Positions 1-9,130 of a stretch of DNA of 61,614 nt are shown piece by piece. A program made the translations under genes and the position numbers. The first letter of the stretch is position 1. Every line of letters starts with the position of its first letter. The stretch is taken from contig CAIQUD010000022.1 of the NCBI GenBank assembly GCA_903874965.1, positions 1-61,614 on the forward strand. The letters are read 5' to 3'. This stretch comes from an uncultured Actinomycetes bacterium. GTDB lineage: Bacteria > Actinomycetota > Acidimicrobiia > Acidimicrobiales > RAAP-2. The notes under the pieces are model-generated. The model was not told where the DNA came from, searched no databases, and worked only from the letters and a program-made list of their open reading frames with translations.

Positions 1-1278
1 GGGCAGTTTGCCTCCGGCCTCGATCAAACCGGCCTGGCACAAAAGGGCGGTCCGGTGATTTCTGATGTGCGTATTGCGCGTCACGAATTGCACACGGCCC
101 CGAAGGCCTCTGAGCACACCATTGATCTCATCCTTGGCTTCGACCTCTTGGGCGTCCTTCACCCAACAGTGGCCGACAAGCTCTCAAGTGATCGAACCAT
201 TGCCATTTTGAATACCGCAACGTCGCCAACCCATGAGCAACTCATGCGGAAGGGTCCAAAGACCCCTGACAATGCGGAGGTTCATGCCCTCGTCGAACCA
301 CTCACACGGAGCGAACACAACGTCTACCTCGATGCGCTGGCAGTTGCTGAAGCAGTAGTTGGCGACCACTTGGCCGCCAACCTCGTACTCCTCGGTGCTG
401 CTTTCCAAGCGGGATGTCTTCCGCTCACTGCAGCGTCAATTGAAGAGGCCATTGCGATGAACGGCACCTCGGTTGCGCCAAACCTTGCGGCGTTCTCATG
501 GGGGCGTGCCGCAGTGCTCGACCCGGAAGCGGTTGCTGCCGTGATTGCACCAACCCCATCGAAGGTGGCGAAGAGCCTGAGCGATGAGCGGGTCGTGGCC
601 GCGTGCGCCGCGACAAAACTTTCAGGGGACCCACTGCTGCTGCTGCGAGGCCGAGCGGAGGACCTGGTTGCCTATCAATCACGTTCGGTGGCGCTTGACT
701 ACGTGAAGGCGGCATCGGCCGTAGCTGAGCAGCTTGAGGAGCTTGATCGAACGCACGGGCTCGTCATGGCATATCTCCGAAACGCCTACAAACTTCGTGC
801 GTATAAGGATGAATACGAAGTTGCCCGGCTTCATCTGTTGAACGAGCAACAGGACTGGATTGAGCAGTCATTCGGCAAGGGTGCGAAGGTTGCCGTGCTG
901 CTCCACCCCCCAATCTTGCGATCGCTTGGCATGAAGCGAAAGCTTGCGTTACGTCGAACGGCAAAGCCGACGTTTATGGTGCTTCGGTCCATGCGGAAGC
1001 TCCGTGGAACCTTCATTGACCCCTTTGGCCACACGGTCATCCGGCGGACTGAGCGACTCCTCATTGCCGAATACGACCAGATCGTTCGTGAAGCACTCAC
1101 GCTCGCGACTTCCGGCTCTGTTGATCTCCTCCTTGAGGTGTTGGAATTGCCTGACCTCATTCGTGGTTATGAGGGGATCAAGTTGGAGAATGTCGTTCGC
1201 TTCCATGAGCAAGCCGAGAAATTGCTTGAGGCACTTCGTCCAGATTCCCTCGTCGAGAGTTCGATGATGAACTCCTAG
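1..1278 (+). CDS. Indolepyruvate:ferredoxin oxidoreductase, C-terminal part (5' truncated by window)
   Basis: The reading frame is open from base 1, so the real start lies outside the window. The first residues contain D-Q-T-G-L-A-Q-K-G-G, the signature of the gamma domain of 2-oxoacid:ferredoxin oxidoreductases. The visible remainder (about 425 codons) carries the gamma domain and then the long C-terminal region of fused indolepyruvate ferredoxin oxidoreductases, including A-Y-K-D-E-Y-E-V-A-R, typical of the DUF6537 tail. The family decarboxylates aryl or branched-chain 2-oxoacids to acyl-CoA with ferredoxin as acceptor, using TPP and Fe-S clusters that would sit upstream. An internal GTG at 55 is only an apparent start. 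Substrate cannot be decided from this part. Confidence 0.85.
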   Translation, partial: GQFASGLDQTGLAQKGGPVISDVRIARHELHTAPKASEHTIDLILGFDLLGVLHPTVADKLSSDRTIAILNTATSPTHEQLMRKGPKTPDNAEVHALVEPLTRSEHNVYLDALAVAEAVVGDHLAANLVLLGAAFQAGCLPLTAASIEEAIAMNGTSVAPNLAAFSWGRAAVLDPEAVAAVIAPTPSKVAKSLSDERVVAACAATKLSGDPLLLLRGRAEDLVAYQSRSVALDYVKAASAVAEQLEELDRTHGLVMAYLRNAYKLRAYKDEYEVARLHLLNEQQDWIEQSFGKGAKVAVLLHPPILRSLGMKRKLALRRTAKPTFMVLRSMRKLRGTFIDPFGHTVIRRTERLLIAEYDQIVREALTLATSGSVDLLLEVLELPDLIRGYEGIKLENVVRFHEQAEKLLEALRPDSLVESSMMNS

Positions 1279-1336
1279 CGCTGCGCTACCGTCGCTTGCA
1301 CCACACCAGCACCTGAAGCTTGAGAAGGAGCATCAC

Positions 1337-1786
1337 ATGGAGCACCAAGCGGATCCCATTGTTGCGGTCGTTGAAAAGTGGCACGACCATGTGCGTGGCC
1401 GGCTCGAAGGTGGTCTCGACGTGCTCTTGGCAGATGACTGCGTCTTTCTCTCGCCAATCGTCTTCAGTCCTCAGGTTGGCAAGGAGATCACCAAGCTCTA
1501 TCTGACCGCGGCTTCGAAAACCTTTCCAGGTGATGGCTCGAGTGACGGTGAAGGAAGCGCACCATCATCGGGTGGCTCGTTCACCTATGTGAAGGAGATC
1601 CTTTCGGGCCATCATGCCGTGCTTGAGTTCGAAACGACCATTGGTGGGAAGTACGTCAATGGGATCGACATGATCACCTGCAACGATGCTGGACAAATCT
1701 CAGAGTTCAAGGTGATGATCCGTCCGCTTCAGGCGGTGAATCTCATTCACGAGCAGATGAAGGCAATGCTCGAACGCTTGGGATGA
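1337..1786 (+). CDS. NTF2-like / SnoaL-type protein (149 aa)
   Basis: A small single-domain protein whose spacing of aromatic and acidic residues fits the cone-shaped NTF2-like fold: an N-terminal helix, a central strand with F-L-S-P, and a C-terminal segment ending in M-I-R-P-L-Q-A. The ATG is preceded by GAAGGAG at good distance. It lies 58 bases after the oxidoreductase and ends 3 bases before the convergent CHAP gene. NTF2-like proteins range from isomerases and hydrolases to ligand-binding proteins, so no reaction can be assigned. The family call rests on overall pattern rather than a catalytic motif. Confidence 0.6.
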   Translation: MEHQADPIVAVVEKWHDHVRGRLEGGLDVLLADDCVFLSPIVFSPQVGKEITKLYLTAASKTFPGDGSSDGEGSAPSSGGSFTYVKEILSGHHAVLEFETTIGGKYVNGIDMITCNDAGQISEFKVMIRPLQAVNLIHEQMKAMLERLG

Positions 1787-1789
1787 ACG

Positions 1790-2410
1790 TCAGGCCTTCT
1801 TGGCGTGATGGCTGGTGATGGTGAAGACACTTGCGATTGGCGGCGCAGGCTTGGTCGTTTGCGAAGCGGGCTTTGGTGTCGGTTTGGCAGAGTTACCGAA
1901 GTGCAAGAAGTAACTCGGCCAATTCGTTGATTGCGTGAGCAACTGACGGGTGGTGTAACTGCCGCTGAAGTTGTCATCGGTGATGACGACGCCACGGGCT
2001 GATACCGATTCAACGTAGGCGACGTGCCCAGACATCCATTGGGCGACCGACCCTGGCGTTGGTGTGTGGTTGACGAGTGCGCCATGGGATCCTGCGAGCT
2101 GCGCCCACTCACTTCCATTGCCGTGCCACGACAAGGTGATGCCGGCGCGAGCGAGGCGGTAGGCGACGTACAGCGTGCAGTTGTGGGGGCCATAGGCGTT
2201 GTAACTCGGCCACGTTCCGCCGTAGAACCTCCACGCCCAGCCTGCGCGGGACGCAGAAGCAGCGCTGTAACCCCCAAGGGTGCAGGAGTAGGCAGCGCTC
2301 TTGCAGAGATACGTCGTCGTCGACGCACCTGCAGGAGGTGAGGGGACCGTCGCCGCCGCAAGAGGAACGGAGAGGGCGATCGAAGCTGCCACTGAGGCAA
2401 GAAATCGCAT
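1790..2410 (-). CDS. Secreted CHAP-domain amidase/endopeptidase (206 aa)
   Basis: Residues 1-29 form a Sec-type signal peptide (basic start, long Ala/Leu core, A-G-A-S at the likely cleavage site). The mature part is a single CHAP domain with candidate catalytic Cys78 in H-N-C-T-L-Y-V and His129 in S-G-H-V-A-Y-V; the motif D-D-N-F-S-G is also typical. CHAP enzymes cleave peptide or amide bonds in peptidoglycan. No wall-binding repeat is present, and the C-terminus is a short Pro/Lys/Thr tail. Likely role: cell-wall remodelling outside the membrane. It is monocistronic, convergent with the NTF2-like gene. Confidence 0.8.
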   Translation of the reverse strand: MRFLASVAASIALSVPLAAATVPSPPAGASTTTYLCKSAAYSCTLGGYSAASASRAGWAWRFYGGTWPSYNAYGPHNCTLYVAYRLARAGITLSWHGNGSEWAQLAGSHGALVNHTPTPGSVAQWMSGHVAYVESVSARGVVITDDNFSGSYTTRQLLTQSTNWPSYFLHFGNSAKPTPKPASQTTKPAPPIASVFTITSHHAKKA

Positions 2411-2466
2411 CTGTCAATGTTACTCGTTGGTAATGAAGAAATGGTGCCAGACGCAAGTATGACTTG

Positions 2467-2877
2467 CTAAGTCGAGGGATTTCGTCGTCGACCAGCTTCT
2501 TGAACAATGCGAACGACCTCGTCCGCCGAGGTTCCCGGTCCGAGAACGGCCGCGACGCCGGCCTTCTCCATTGCCGGAAGGTCTCGATCTGGAACAATGC
2601 CCCCAACAATCACCGGCGTGTCCAGCCCTTCTTGACGAAGCGCAGCCAGGACGTCAGGAGCAAGGGTCAAGTGCGCCCCATTGTGCATGGAGAGCCCGAC
2701 AACGTCGACGTCTTCCTGGATCACCGTCGCCGCAATCATCGCTGGGGTCTGTCGGAGTCCGGCATAGATCACCTCACAGCCGCCATCACGCAAGATCCGC
2801 GCAATGAGCCTGAGGCCTCGGTCATGACCGTCGAGACCAACCTTGGCCAACAGGACCCGAACTGGAACGTCGCTCAT
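2467..2877 (-). CDS. Acyl-CoA mutase small subunit, cobalamin-binding (IcmB-like, 136 aa)
   Basis: The whole protein is a B12-binding Rossmann domain. D-G-H-D-R-G at residues 16-21 supplies the base-off/His-on cobalt ligand, His18; G-L-S at 61-63 and G-G-I-V-P further on are the usual cofactor-contact loops. It overlaps the 3' end of the catalytic subunit gene by ATGA, so the two are translationally coupled. A separate 136-residue B12 subunit is the architecture of isobutyryl-CoA mutase and 2-hydroxyisobutyryl-CoA mutase and of split methylmalonyl-CoA mutases. The substrate choice is argued from the large subunit. Confidence 0.9.
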   Translation of the reverse strand: MSDVPVRVLLAKVGLDGHDRGLRLIARILRDGGCEVIYAGLRQTPAMIAATVIQEDVDVVGLSMHNGAHLTLAPDVLAALRQEGLDTPVIVGGIVPDRDLPAMEKAGVAAVLGPGTSADEVVRIVQEAGRRRNPST

Positions 2878-4502
2878 GACAGCGAAGGCTCAGTCCACGT
2901 CCCAAAGACCGACTCCATGGCATCCATTTGCTCGCCAACGGTGCAGCGCGCAGCGGCTGCGCTGAGCAACGCCGGCATGAGGTTGATCGTCGGATCGGCT
3001 GCGACGGTGGCGATTTCGCGCAGGGCTTGTTGGACGTCGCGGTCATTTCGGTTCCGCTTCACCTCTTGCAATCGAGCAAGTTGTTCGTCTTCGACGGCCT
3101 CGTCGATATAGAGAATGGGCGTCACACTGTCGTCACCGTCGACATAGGCATCGATACCAACGGTGACGAAGTCTCCGGAGGCAACCGACTTTTGGAACGC
3201 ATAGGCAGCATCGGCAATCTCGTTTTGGAACCAGCCATCTTCGATGGCGTCGAGGACGCCCTCAAGCATCGAGCCGGAACCTCGTTCGCTCAGCTGCGCG
3301 AAAATTCCTTCGGCTTCGTGTTCAAGCGCACTGGTGAGTGCTTCAACGAAGTAGCTCCCTCCGAGCGGATCCGCCACATGGGCGACACCGGTTTCTTCGG
3401 CGATCACCTGCTGGGTTCGAAGTGCAAGCCGCGCGGCCTTCTCCGTTGGCAGGGCCAATGCTTCGTCGAAGGAATCGGTGTGAAGTGACTGCGTGCCCCC
3501 AAGGACTCCAGCCAACGCCTCAATGGCGACTCGGGCGAGATTCACTTCAGGTTGTTGGGCAGTCAAAGAGACGCCTGCAGTTTGCGTGTGGAACTTCAGC
3601 GTGAGGGACTTCTCGGCCTTCGCGCCATAGCGATCTCGCATCCACGTTGCCCAGAGACGGCGAGCCGCCCGATACTTTGCGATCTCTTCAAAGAAATCAA
3701 TGTGGGCGTTGAAGAAGAACGACAGCCGTGGGGCAAAACTGTCAACCGGCAACCCTGCCGCGATCGCTGCCTCCACATAGGCAAAGCCATTCGCGAGGGT
3801 GAACGCGAGCTCTTGTGCTGCGGTCGATCCTGCTTCGCGAATGTGATAGCCCGAGACCGAAACCGCATGCCATTTAGGCATTTCCTGAGTGGTGAAGGCC
3901 ATGAGGTCGGTCACGAGACGGACGGACGGACGAGGAGGAAAGACGTATTCCTTCTGGGCTTGGTATTCCTTCAAGATGTCGTTTTGGAGTGTTCCACCAA
4001 GCATCGCTCGAGGAGTGCCGGAACTTTCTGCAACGTTGATGTACATGGCCATCACGACAGCAGCAGCCGAGTTGATCGTCATTGAGGTCGTGACGCTTCC
4101 AAGGTCAATACCTTGAAACAGCGTTGCCATGTCCTCAACCGTGTCAATGGCAACTCCAGCTCTTCCCACCTCTCCACGCGAGAGCGGATGATCGGAGTCC
4201 TTGCCGAGGAGCGTCGGCATGTCGAAGGCGGTTGACAACCCGGTGCCACCGGAACCAAGAAGTTGGTGGAATCGGGCGTTCGTGTCCGAGGCAGAACCAA
4301 ATCCAGCAAACTGCCGCATGGTCCAGAGCTTCGAGCGATACATCGAGGCGAATGGGCCTCTGGTGTAAGGAAATTGCCCAGGAAGTTCCGCATCGGGCGG
4401 TCCGTAGACCGGCTCGAGGGGTATCCCTGACATCGTGGTGAATCGTTCTCTCCGGAGCGACGCCGCTTCGTAGGCCGAGTCGAAGGTGGATTGATCTGCC
4501 AT
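2874..4502 (-). CDS. Isobutyryl-CoA mutase-like large (catalytic) subunit (542 aa)
   Basis: This is a TIM-barrel catalytic chain of the methylmalonyl-CoA mutase superfamily without a B12 domain, which is on the next gene. In methylmalonyl-CoA mutase two residues set specificity: Tyr89 (R-Q-Y-A-G-F) and Arg207. Here the first position is Phe65 (R-Q-F-A-G-F) and the second Gln183 (E-Y-Q-A-Q-K), separated by the same 118 residues; Phe/Gln is the isobutyryl-CoA mutase pair. The expected reaction is reversible isobutyryl-CoA/n-butyryl-CoA rearrangement, linking valine and fatty acid metabolism. The start is the second of two adjacent ATGs, 4 bases after AAGGGGG; an ATG at 4556 would add 18 unlikely residues. 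Methylmalonyl-CoA specificity is the alternative. Confidence 0.82.
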   Translation of the reverse strand: MADQSTFDSAYEAASLRRERFTTMSGIPLEPVYGPPDAELPGQFPYTRGPFASMYRSKLWTMRQFAGFGSASDTNARFHQLLGSGGTGLSTAFDMPTLLGKDSDHPLSRGEVGRAGVAIDTVEDMATLFQGIDLGSVTTSMTINSAAAVVMAMYINVAESSGTPRAMLGGTLQNDILKEYQAQKEYVFPPRPSVRLVTDLMAFTTQEMPKWHAVSVSGYHIREAGSTAAQELAFTLANGFAYVEAAIAAGLPVDSFAPRLSFFFNAHIDFFEEIAKYRAARRLWATWMRDRYGAKAEKSLTLKFHTQTAGVSLTAQQPEVNLARVAIEALAGVLGGTQSLHTDSFDEALALPTEKAARLALRTQQVIAEETGVAHVADPLGGSYFVEALTSALEHEAEGIFAQLSERGSGSMLEGVLDAIEDGWFQNEIADAAYAFQKSVASGDFVTVGIDAYVDGDDSVTPILYIDEAVEDEQLARLQEVKRNRNDRDVQQALREIATVAADPTINLMPALLSAAAARCTVGEQMDAMESVFGTWTEPSLS

Positions 4503-4566
4503 CATGCCCCCTTGGTCATCTCGGCCAAATGGTAGACCCATGAAGGCGGCCCTCAACCGTCTGCGT

Positions 4567-5637
4567 TCAGATCCTGTTTTGCGCGAGGGTCACGAGGAGT
4601 GACTGGAGCGCGAGCGTTTCATTGGGATTGTGCCGGAACGTTGCGATGCTTGCCGTGATGGCGTCGATGGAAGCACCTGCATGACGAGCTTCCGCCACTC
4701 GTTCTGGACCACCGGAAACGGCTTCGGCAAGAAGATCTGCATAAGTCCGCTGCAGCGCGCCAAGCCCGGCCCGAAGTTCCTCGGACCGGTAACGGCGCTC
4801 GAGGCGAGCCTGTTTATCAGTCAGTTCTTTCCGCCCCGGAAGAGATCGTTCCCCCATTGCTTCCGATTCAGCGATCCGAGCCGCAAGATCAGCTGCATGT
4901 CGTTCTTTGAGTGGCGCAAGGGCTGCCTCAGTGGCGTCAATGAGATCCTTGGCGAGGACTGCAATTTCGCCCCCGCCTGATCCAATGCGCTGTGGGGCCG
5001 ATGCCCACAGCGCGAGACGCACGCTGAAGGCACGGTCTTCGGCCAGCAGTCGGGCACGATCGAGGTTTCCTCCACTCGCGCGAGCAATGGTGCGGGCGGT
5101 TTCAGGGTCACAACCCGAACCAGCCAGTGCAGAGGCGATGGTTCGCATTGGCAGTGGAGGAAAGGCAACTTCCACACACCTCGACGCAATGGTGACGAGT
5201 TCAGGGGGGAGGTCATCCGCAAGGAGGATGAAAATTGTTGAAGGAGGTGGTTCTTCGAGGGTCTTGAGAAGCGCTGGGGCAGATTTCGTTGCCAGGTGGA
5301 CATCATCAACAATCAGGACTTGTCGGGCTGCTTCGAGCGGCCTTCGTTGCGCAAGTCCAGCAATCGAGCGAAGGTCCTCCACCGACACGGTGGCTCCTGT
5401 TCTCGAGGTCTCGATGATGTCAGGGTGGCGTCCGGCTGCTGCGAGTTGGCAGTTTCGACAGGTGCCGCAGCCCCGGTCTGGACAGACGAGTGCAGCGGCG
5501 AAAGCTTCAGCTGCGTGTTCTTTTCCCGAACCGGAAGGGCCGACGAGCAAGTAGGCGTGGACTGGACTCTTGAGCGCCTGGGTGAGCGTTGCGATGGCTG
5601 CCTCTTGGCCAACGACTTCATCGAACAAGTGGCTCAT
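4567..5637 (-). CDS. holB: DNA polymerase III subunit delta' (356 aa)
   Basis: This is an AAA+ clamp-loader subunit. The Walker A region is G-P-S-G-S-G-K at 33-39, followed by the four-cysteine zinc module (Cys52, 57, 60, 63) usual in clamp-loader ATPases. L-L-K-T-L-E-E-P-P and A-S-R-C (the SRC arginine-finger motif) are present. Delta' is normally the stator of the clamp loader that opens the sliding clamp, and it usually does not hydrolyse ATP. The gene overlaps tmk by ATGA; tmk-holB coupling is widespread in bacteria and supports the call over DnaX, which would be longer. Confidence 0.9.
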   Translation of the reverse strand: MSHLFDEVVGQEAAIATLTQALKSPVHAYLLVGPSGSGKEHAAEAFAAALVCPDRGCGTCRNCQLAAAGRHPDIIETSRTGATVSVEDLRSIAGLAQRRPLEAARQVLIVDDVHLATKSAPALLKTLEEPPPSTIFILLADDLPPELVTIASRCVEVAFPPLPMRTIASALAGSGCDPETARTIARASGGNLDRARLLAEDRAFSVRLALWASAPQRIGSGGGEIAVLAKDLIDATEAALAPLKERHAADLAARIAESEAMGERSLPGRKELTDKQARLERRYRSEELRAGLGALQRTYADLLAEAVSGGPERVAEARHAGASIDAITASIATFRHNPNETLALQSLLVTLAQNRI

Positions 5638-6251
5638 TCCTTCACCTCGAGACCGAGGTGGTGGGCAATTGCTGCATTGACGGCGGTCGCCACCTCATGA
5701 AGGCTCTGTTCTCCATTGATGACCACCCAGGAGCTATTGGCTTCGGCGAGGGTGAGAAATCCCGCTCGTACTCGTGCATGAAATGACGGGTCGAGTTGCT
5801 CCAACCGGTCAGCCTTCAAACCAGTTGACCGCTCCCGTGCCGTTTCAAGGTCGCAGTCGACCACGATCGTGAGATCAGGAGTGAGGCCTCCAGTTGCGAA
5901 TGAAAGCACCTGTTCGAGAACGTTGCGATCGAGCCCCCGTCCGAACCCTTGATATGCAAGCGTTGAGCCATTGAATCGGTCAGTCACGACGTGGCGTCCT
6001 GAAGCGAGTTCTGGGACGATCACCGTTTCAACGTGCTGCGCTCTGTCGGCAGCCATGAGGAGTGCTTCGGCGACCGAGGTCGGATCAGACGAGAAGTCAT
6101 GGAGCAAGAGTTCGCGAAGCGCTGCGCCAAGCACCGTGTCGCCGGGCTCGAAGGCCAGTCGCGCCTCGAGGCCCTTGGCAACTCGGCTCGCCTGTGTGGA
6201 CTTGCCCGAACCATCGATGCCTTCAAACGCGAGGAATCGACCGGTTGCCAT
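5634..6251 (-). CDS. tmk: Thymidylate kinase (205 aa)
   Basis: This enzyme phosphorylates dTMP to dTDP with ATP. The P-loop G-I-D-G-S-G-K-S-T lies at 11-19, the D-R-F nucleotide-binding motif follows at about residue 93, and a lid region with A-R-E-R-S and K-A-D-R-L-E is present. Length is normal for the family. The start codon overlaps the stop of topA by one base, and the 3' end overlaps holB by four, so the three genes form a tightly packed transcription unit reading leftwards. Confidence 0.93.
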   Translation of the reverse strand: MATGRFLAFEGIDGSGKSTQASRVAKGLEARLAFEPGDTVLGAALRELLLHDFSSDPTSVAEALLMAADRAQHVETVIVPELASGRHVVTDRFNGSTLAYQGFGRGLDRNVLEQVLSFATGGLTPDLTIVVDCDLETARERSTGLKADRLEQLDPSFHARVRAGFLTLAEANSSWVVINGEQSLHEVATAVNAAIAHHLGLEVKE

Positions 6252-9046
6252 CAGAAGGGTTGGTCGTCCGAGCGCGTGGGTTGCAGTGTTGCACCGATCG
6301 CTTTCGACGCGGTGGTCGTTCGCTTCGTAGCCGTCTTCTTGGTCGTTCCCGAAGCCTTCTTGGCCGTTGTCTTCTTCGTTGTTGACGTCTTCGTCGTTTT
6401 CTTTGCCGGTGCCTTCTTTGAAACCTTCTTCGCCGCAGCTTTCTTCCGCGTGGAAGGACCCGCTGCTCGACGATCCGCAAGGAGTTCTTGCGCGCGATCA
6501 ACGGTCAAGGTCTCGAGATCGTCACCTTTCCTCAAGCTTGCGTTGGTCGTTCCGTCAGTGACGTAGATCCCGAATCGACCGTCCTTGGCAACAATCGGAG
6601 CACCGCTGACGGGGTCTGGGCCAAATTCCTTTAGTGGAGCAGCAGCTACTCGACCACGACGCTGCTTTGGCTGGGCAAAAATCGCCGTTGCTTCGTCCAA
6701 GGTCAGCGTGAAGATTTGCCCTTCGGTCTCAAGACTCCGGGAGTCGGTCCCCTTCTTGACGTAAGGGCCATAGCGACCGTTGAACGTCTCAATGGGCGTC
6801 GAGGTCTCTGGATCGATGCCGACGAGGCGGGGAATGGTGAGGAGTTGCAAGGCCTCATCCAAGGAGAGCGTTGCAAGATCCATGTCTTTGAAGAGTGAAG
6901 CGGTCTTTGGTTTTTCCTTGCCGACCATCTCGCCGAGTTGCACATACGGACCGAACCGGCCGGCCTTGGCGAAGACAGGAAGATTGGTCGTTGGATCAGT
7001 CCCGAGTTCGCGATCATTCGAAGGCGCGAGCAGCAGTTCAATGGCGCGTTCAATCGTGAGCTCGTCGGGAAGCGTGTCGTCAGGGATTGACGCCCGCTCC
7101 TCACCCCGCATGAGATAGGGACCGTATTTTCCAGAGCGAACAACAACGAGTTCGCCGTTTTCGTCAGCGCCGAGTACCAACGTGTTGACAGCTCGTGGAT
7201 CGATCTCATCAATGTGACTCGTGACTGCGGCTTTCAGCCCAATGTTGGCGACGTGAGCCGTTGCCGAGTCGTCTCCGAAGTAGAAGCGACTGAGCCAAGG
7301 AAGCGATTCCTCTTGACCTCCGGCAATTCGGTCGAGGTCGTCTTCCATGGAGGCGGTGAAGTTGTAGTCAACGAGATCACTGAAATGTTGTTCCAACAGT
7401 CCAACGACCGAGAAGGCAATGAATGACGGGACAAGTGCCGGTCCCTTCTTCCACACATAGCCACGGTCCTCAATGGTTGAAATAACGCTGGCATAGGTCG
7501 ACGGGCGGCCAATGCCGAGTTCTTCCATCTTCTTGACGAGGCTCGCATCGGTATAGCGAGCCGGAGGCTGAGAGTGGTGGTCAACGGGCTCAAAGTTCTC
7601 GCCCGACAGAGGCTGGCCTTCAACGAGTGCGGGAAGGATTCGCTCTTGATCAGCGAGGTCACCCTCAGGATCGTCTGATCCTTCGACGTAGGCCCTGCGA
7701 TAGCCAGGGAAGGCAATGACACGCCCATTTGCTTGGAACTGGACGGTTTCGCCAGCGGCTGCTTGGGAATCTTCAGGGACGATGGCGGCTATTCGAACCT
7801 GAGCACTTGTTCCTCGTGCATCGGCCATTTGTGAGGCGACCGTCCTCATCCAAATGAGTTCGTAGAGTCGAAGTTCATCGCCAGAGAGTGACCGAGCAGC
7901 TTCATCTGGAGTTCGAAACGAATCGCCAGCAGGACGAATTGCTTCGTGGGCTTCTTGAGCGTTCTTCACTTTTCGCTCGTAGCGGCGAGGCTCATTCGGC
8001 ACGTACTCCGGGCCATAGAGCGATCTGGCCTGCGCACGAGCGGCCTCAATGGCCTGGCTCGACAACGTGGTCGAGTCGGTGCGCATGTAGGTGATCCACC
8101 CCTGTTCATATAGGCGTTGCGCAGCTTGCATGGCTCGCTTTGCCGTCATGCGGAGTTTCCGACCGGCCTCTTGCTGAAGCGTTGAGGTCATAAATGGTGC
8201 CTGGGGCTTGGACGTGAACGGCTTCTCGACAACCGATTCAACGCTGAAGGCCGCTGAGAGGAGCGATGTCGCCAAGGCGTTTGCGTCAGCTTCGCTCAGC
8301 GCCAATCGGTCCGACGTCATTTCACCAAGCGAGGAGAAGTCTTTCGAAGAGGCGAGCTCTCGGCCACCAACGCTGACGAGGGTGGCATTCACTGGGGCGC
8401 TGGCGCCGGTGAAGGTTGCCGTGACATCGAACCAAGTTGCCGAGTGAAAGGCCATTCGCTCTCGTTCGCGCTCGACAACGAGGCGAGTGGCGACTGACTG
8501 GACTCTTCCAGCGGAGAGACGAGGGAGAACCTTCTTCCACAAGACCGGTGAAACTTCGTAACCATAGAGACGATCGAGAATGCGTCGTGCCTCTTGAGCA
8601 TCAACCAGGCGTCGGTCGAGATCCCGTGATTCAACAACGGCTCGCTCGATGGCGGCCTTCGTGATTTCGTGGAAGACCATTCGCTTTACCTCAACCGACT
8701 TCCCTGGGTTGAGTACTTCTAAGAGGTGCCACGCAATGGACTCGCCCTCGCGGTCTTCATCGGTTGCAAGGAAGAGGGTGTCGACCTTCTTCAGTTGCGC
8801 CTTGAGATTCTTGACCACGTCCTTCTTGTTGCGCGAGACGACGTAGAGCGGCTTGAAGCCATCATCAACATTGACGCCAAGGCGCGACCATGGCTCTGCC
8901 TTGTAGGCAGCAGGGACTTCATCGGCCCCATTTGGCAAGTCTCGGATGTGACCAATCGATGACTCGACGATGTAGTCGCTTCCGAGCATGGCGCCAATGG
9001 TCTTGGCTTTCGCGGGTGATTCGACGATGACGAGAGCCTTAGCCAT
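6251..9046 (-). CDS. topA: DNA topoisomerase I (931 aa)
   Basis: This type IA topoisomerase relaxes negative supercoils. The Toprim domain carries Glu9 and D-E-D-R-E-G-E at 96-102; the active-site tyrosine is Tyr320 in W-I-T-Y-M-R-T-D-S-T. The C-terminal third holds several topo C-terminal repeats (each with G-R-F/Y-G-P/I-Y-V), lacks the four-cysteine zinc fingers of the E. coli enzyme, and ends in a Lys/Ala/Thr-rich basic tail from about residue 870. That architecture is typical of actinobacterial TopA. CTAGGA lies 7 bases before the ATG. It is the first gene of topA-tmk-holB. Confidence 0.96.
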   Translation of the reverse strand: MAKALVIVESPAKAKTIGAMLGSDYIVESSIGHIRDLPNGADEVPAAYKAEPWSRLGVNVDDGFKPLYVVSRNKKDVVKNLKAQLKKVDTLFLATDEDREGESIAWHLLEVLNPGKSVEVKRMVFHEITKAAIERAVVESRDLDRRLVDAQEARRILDRLYGYEVSPVLWKKVLPRLSAGRVQSVATRLVVERERERMAFHSATWFDVTATFTGASAPVNATLVSVGGRELASSKDFSSLGEMTSDRLALSEADANALATSLLSAAFSVESVVEKPFTSKPQAPFMTSTLQQEAGRKLRMTAKRAMQAAQRLYEQGWITYMRTDSTTLSSQAIEAARAQARSLYGPEYVPNEPRRYERKVKNAQEAHEAIRPAGDSFRTPDEAARSLSGDELRLYELIWMRTVASQMADARGTSAQVRIAAIVPEDSQAAAGETVQFQANGRVIAFPGYRRAYVEGSDDPEGDLADQERILPALVEGQPLSGENFEPVDHHSQPPARYTDASLVKKMEELGIGRPSTYASVISTIEDRGYVWKKGPALVPSFIAFSVVGLLEQHFSDLVDYNFTASMEDDLDRIAGGQEESLPWLSRFYFGDDSATAHVANIGLKAAVTSHIDEIDPRAVNTLVLGADENGELVVVRSGKYGPYLMRGEERASIPDDTLPDELTIERAIELLLAPSNDRELGTDPTTNLPVFAKAGRFGPYVQLGEMVGKEKPKTASLFKDMDLATLSLDEALQLLTIPRLVGIDPETSTPIETFNGRYGPYVKKGTDSRSLETEGQIFTLTLDEATAIFAQPKQRRGRVAAAPLKEFGPDPVSGAPIVAKDGRFGIYVTDGTTNASLRKGDDLETLTVDRAQELLADRRAAGPSTRKKAAAKKVSKKAPAKKTTKTSTTKKTTAKKASGTTKKTATKRTTTASKAIGATLQPTRSDDQPF

Positions 9047-9130
9047 GTCGTATTCCTAGCGGGTTGGAGATGAAAGATGGCATCGAGCGGATTACCTTAC
9101 GCGTCCGGGCGCAGAATTGAGCGATGGTCG

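Noticed and set aside
3552-4085. Long open frame (177 codons) on the plus strand inside the mutase gene
   Set aside because: Antisense to a clear mutase frame; no ribosome site and no family feature.
2874-4502. Default annotation as methylmalonyl-CoA mutase
   Set aside because: The two specificity positions read Phe and Gln, the isobutyryl-CoA mutase pair; methylmalonyl specificity remains only as an alternative.
4503-4566. Possible cobalamin riboswitch before the mutase genes
   Set aside because: Only about 60 bases separate the mutase start from holB and they contain no B12-box-like structure.
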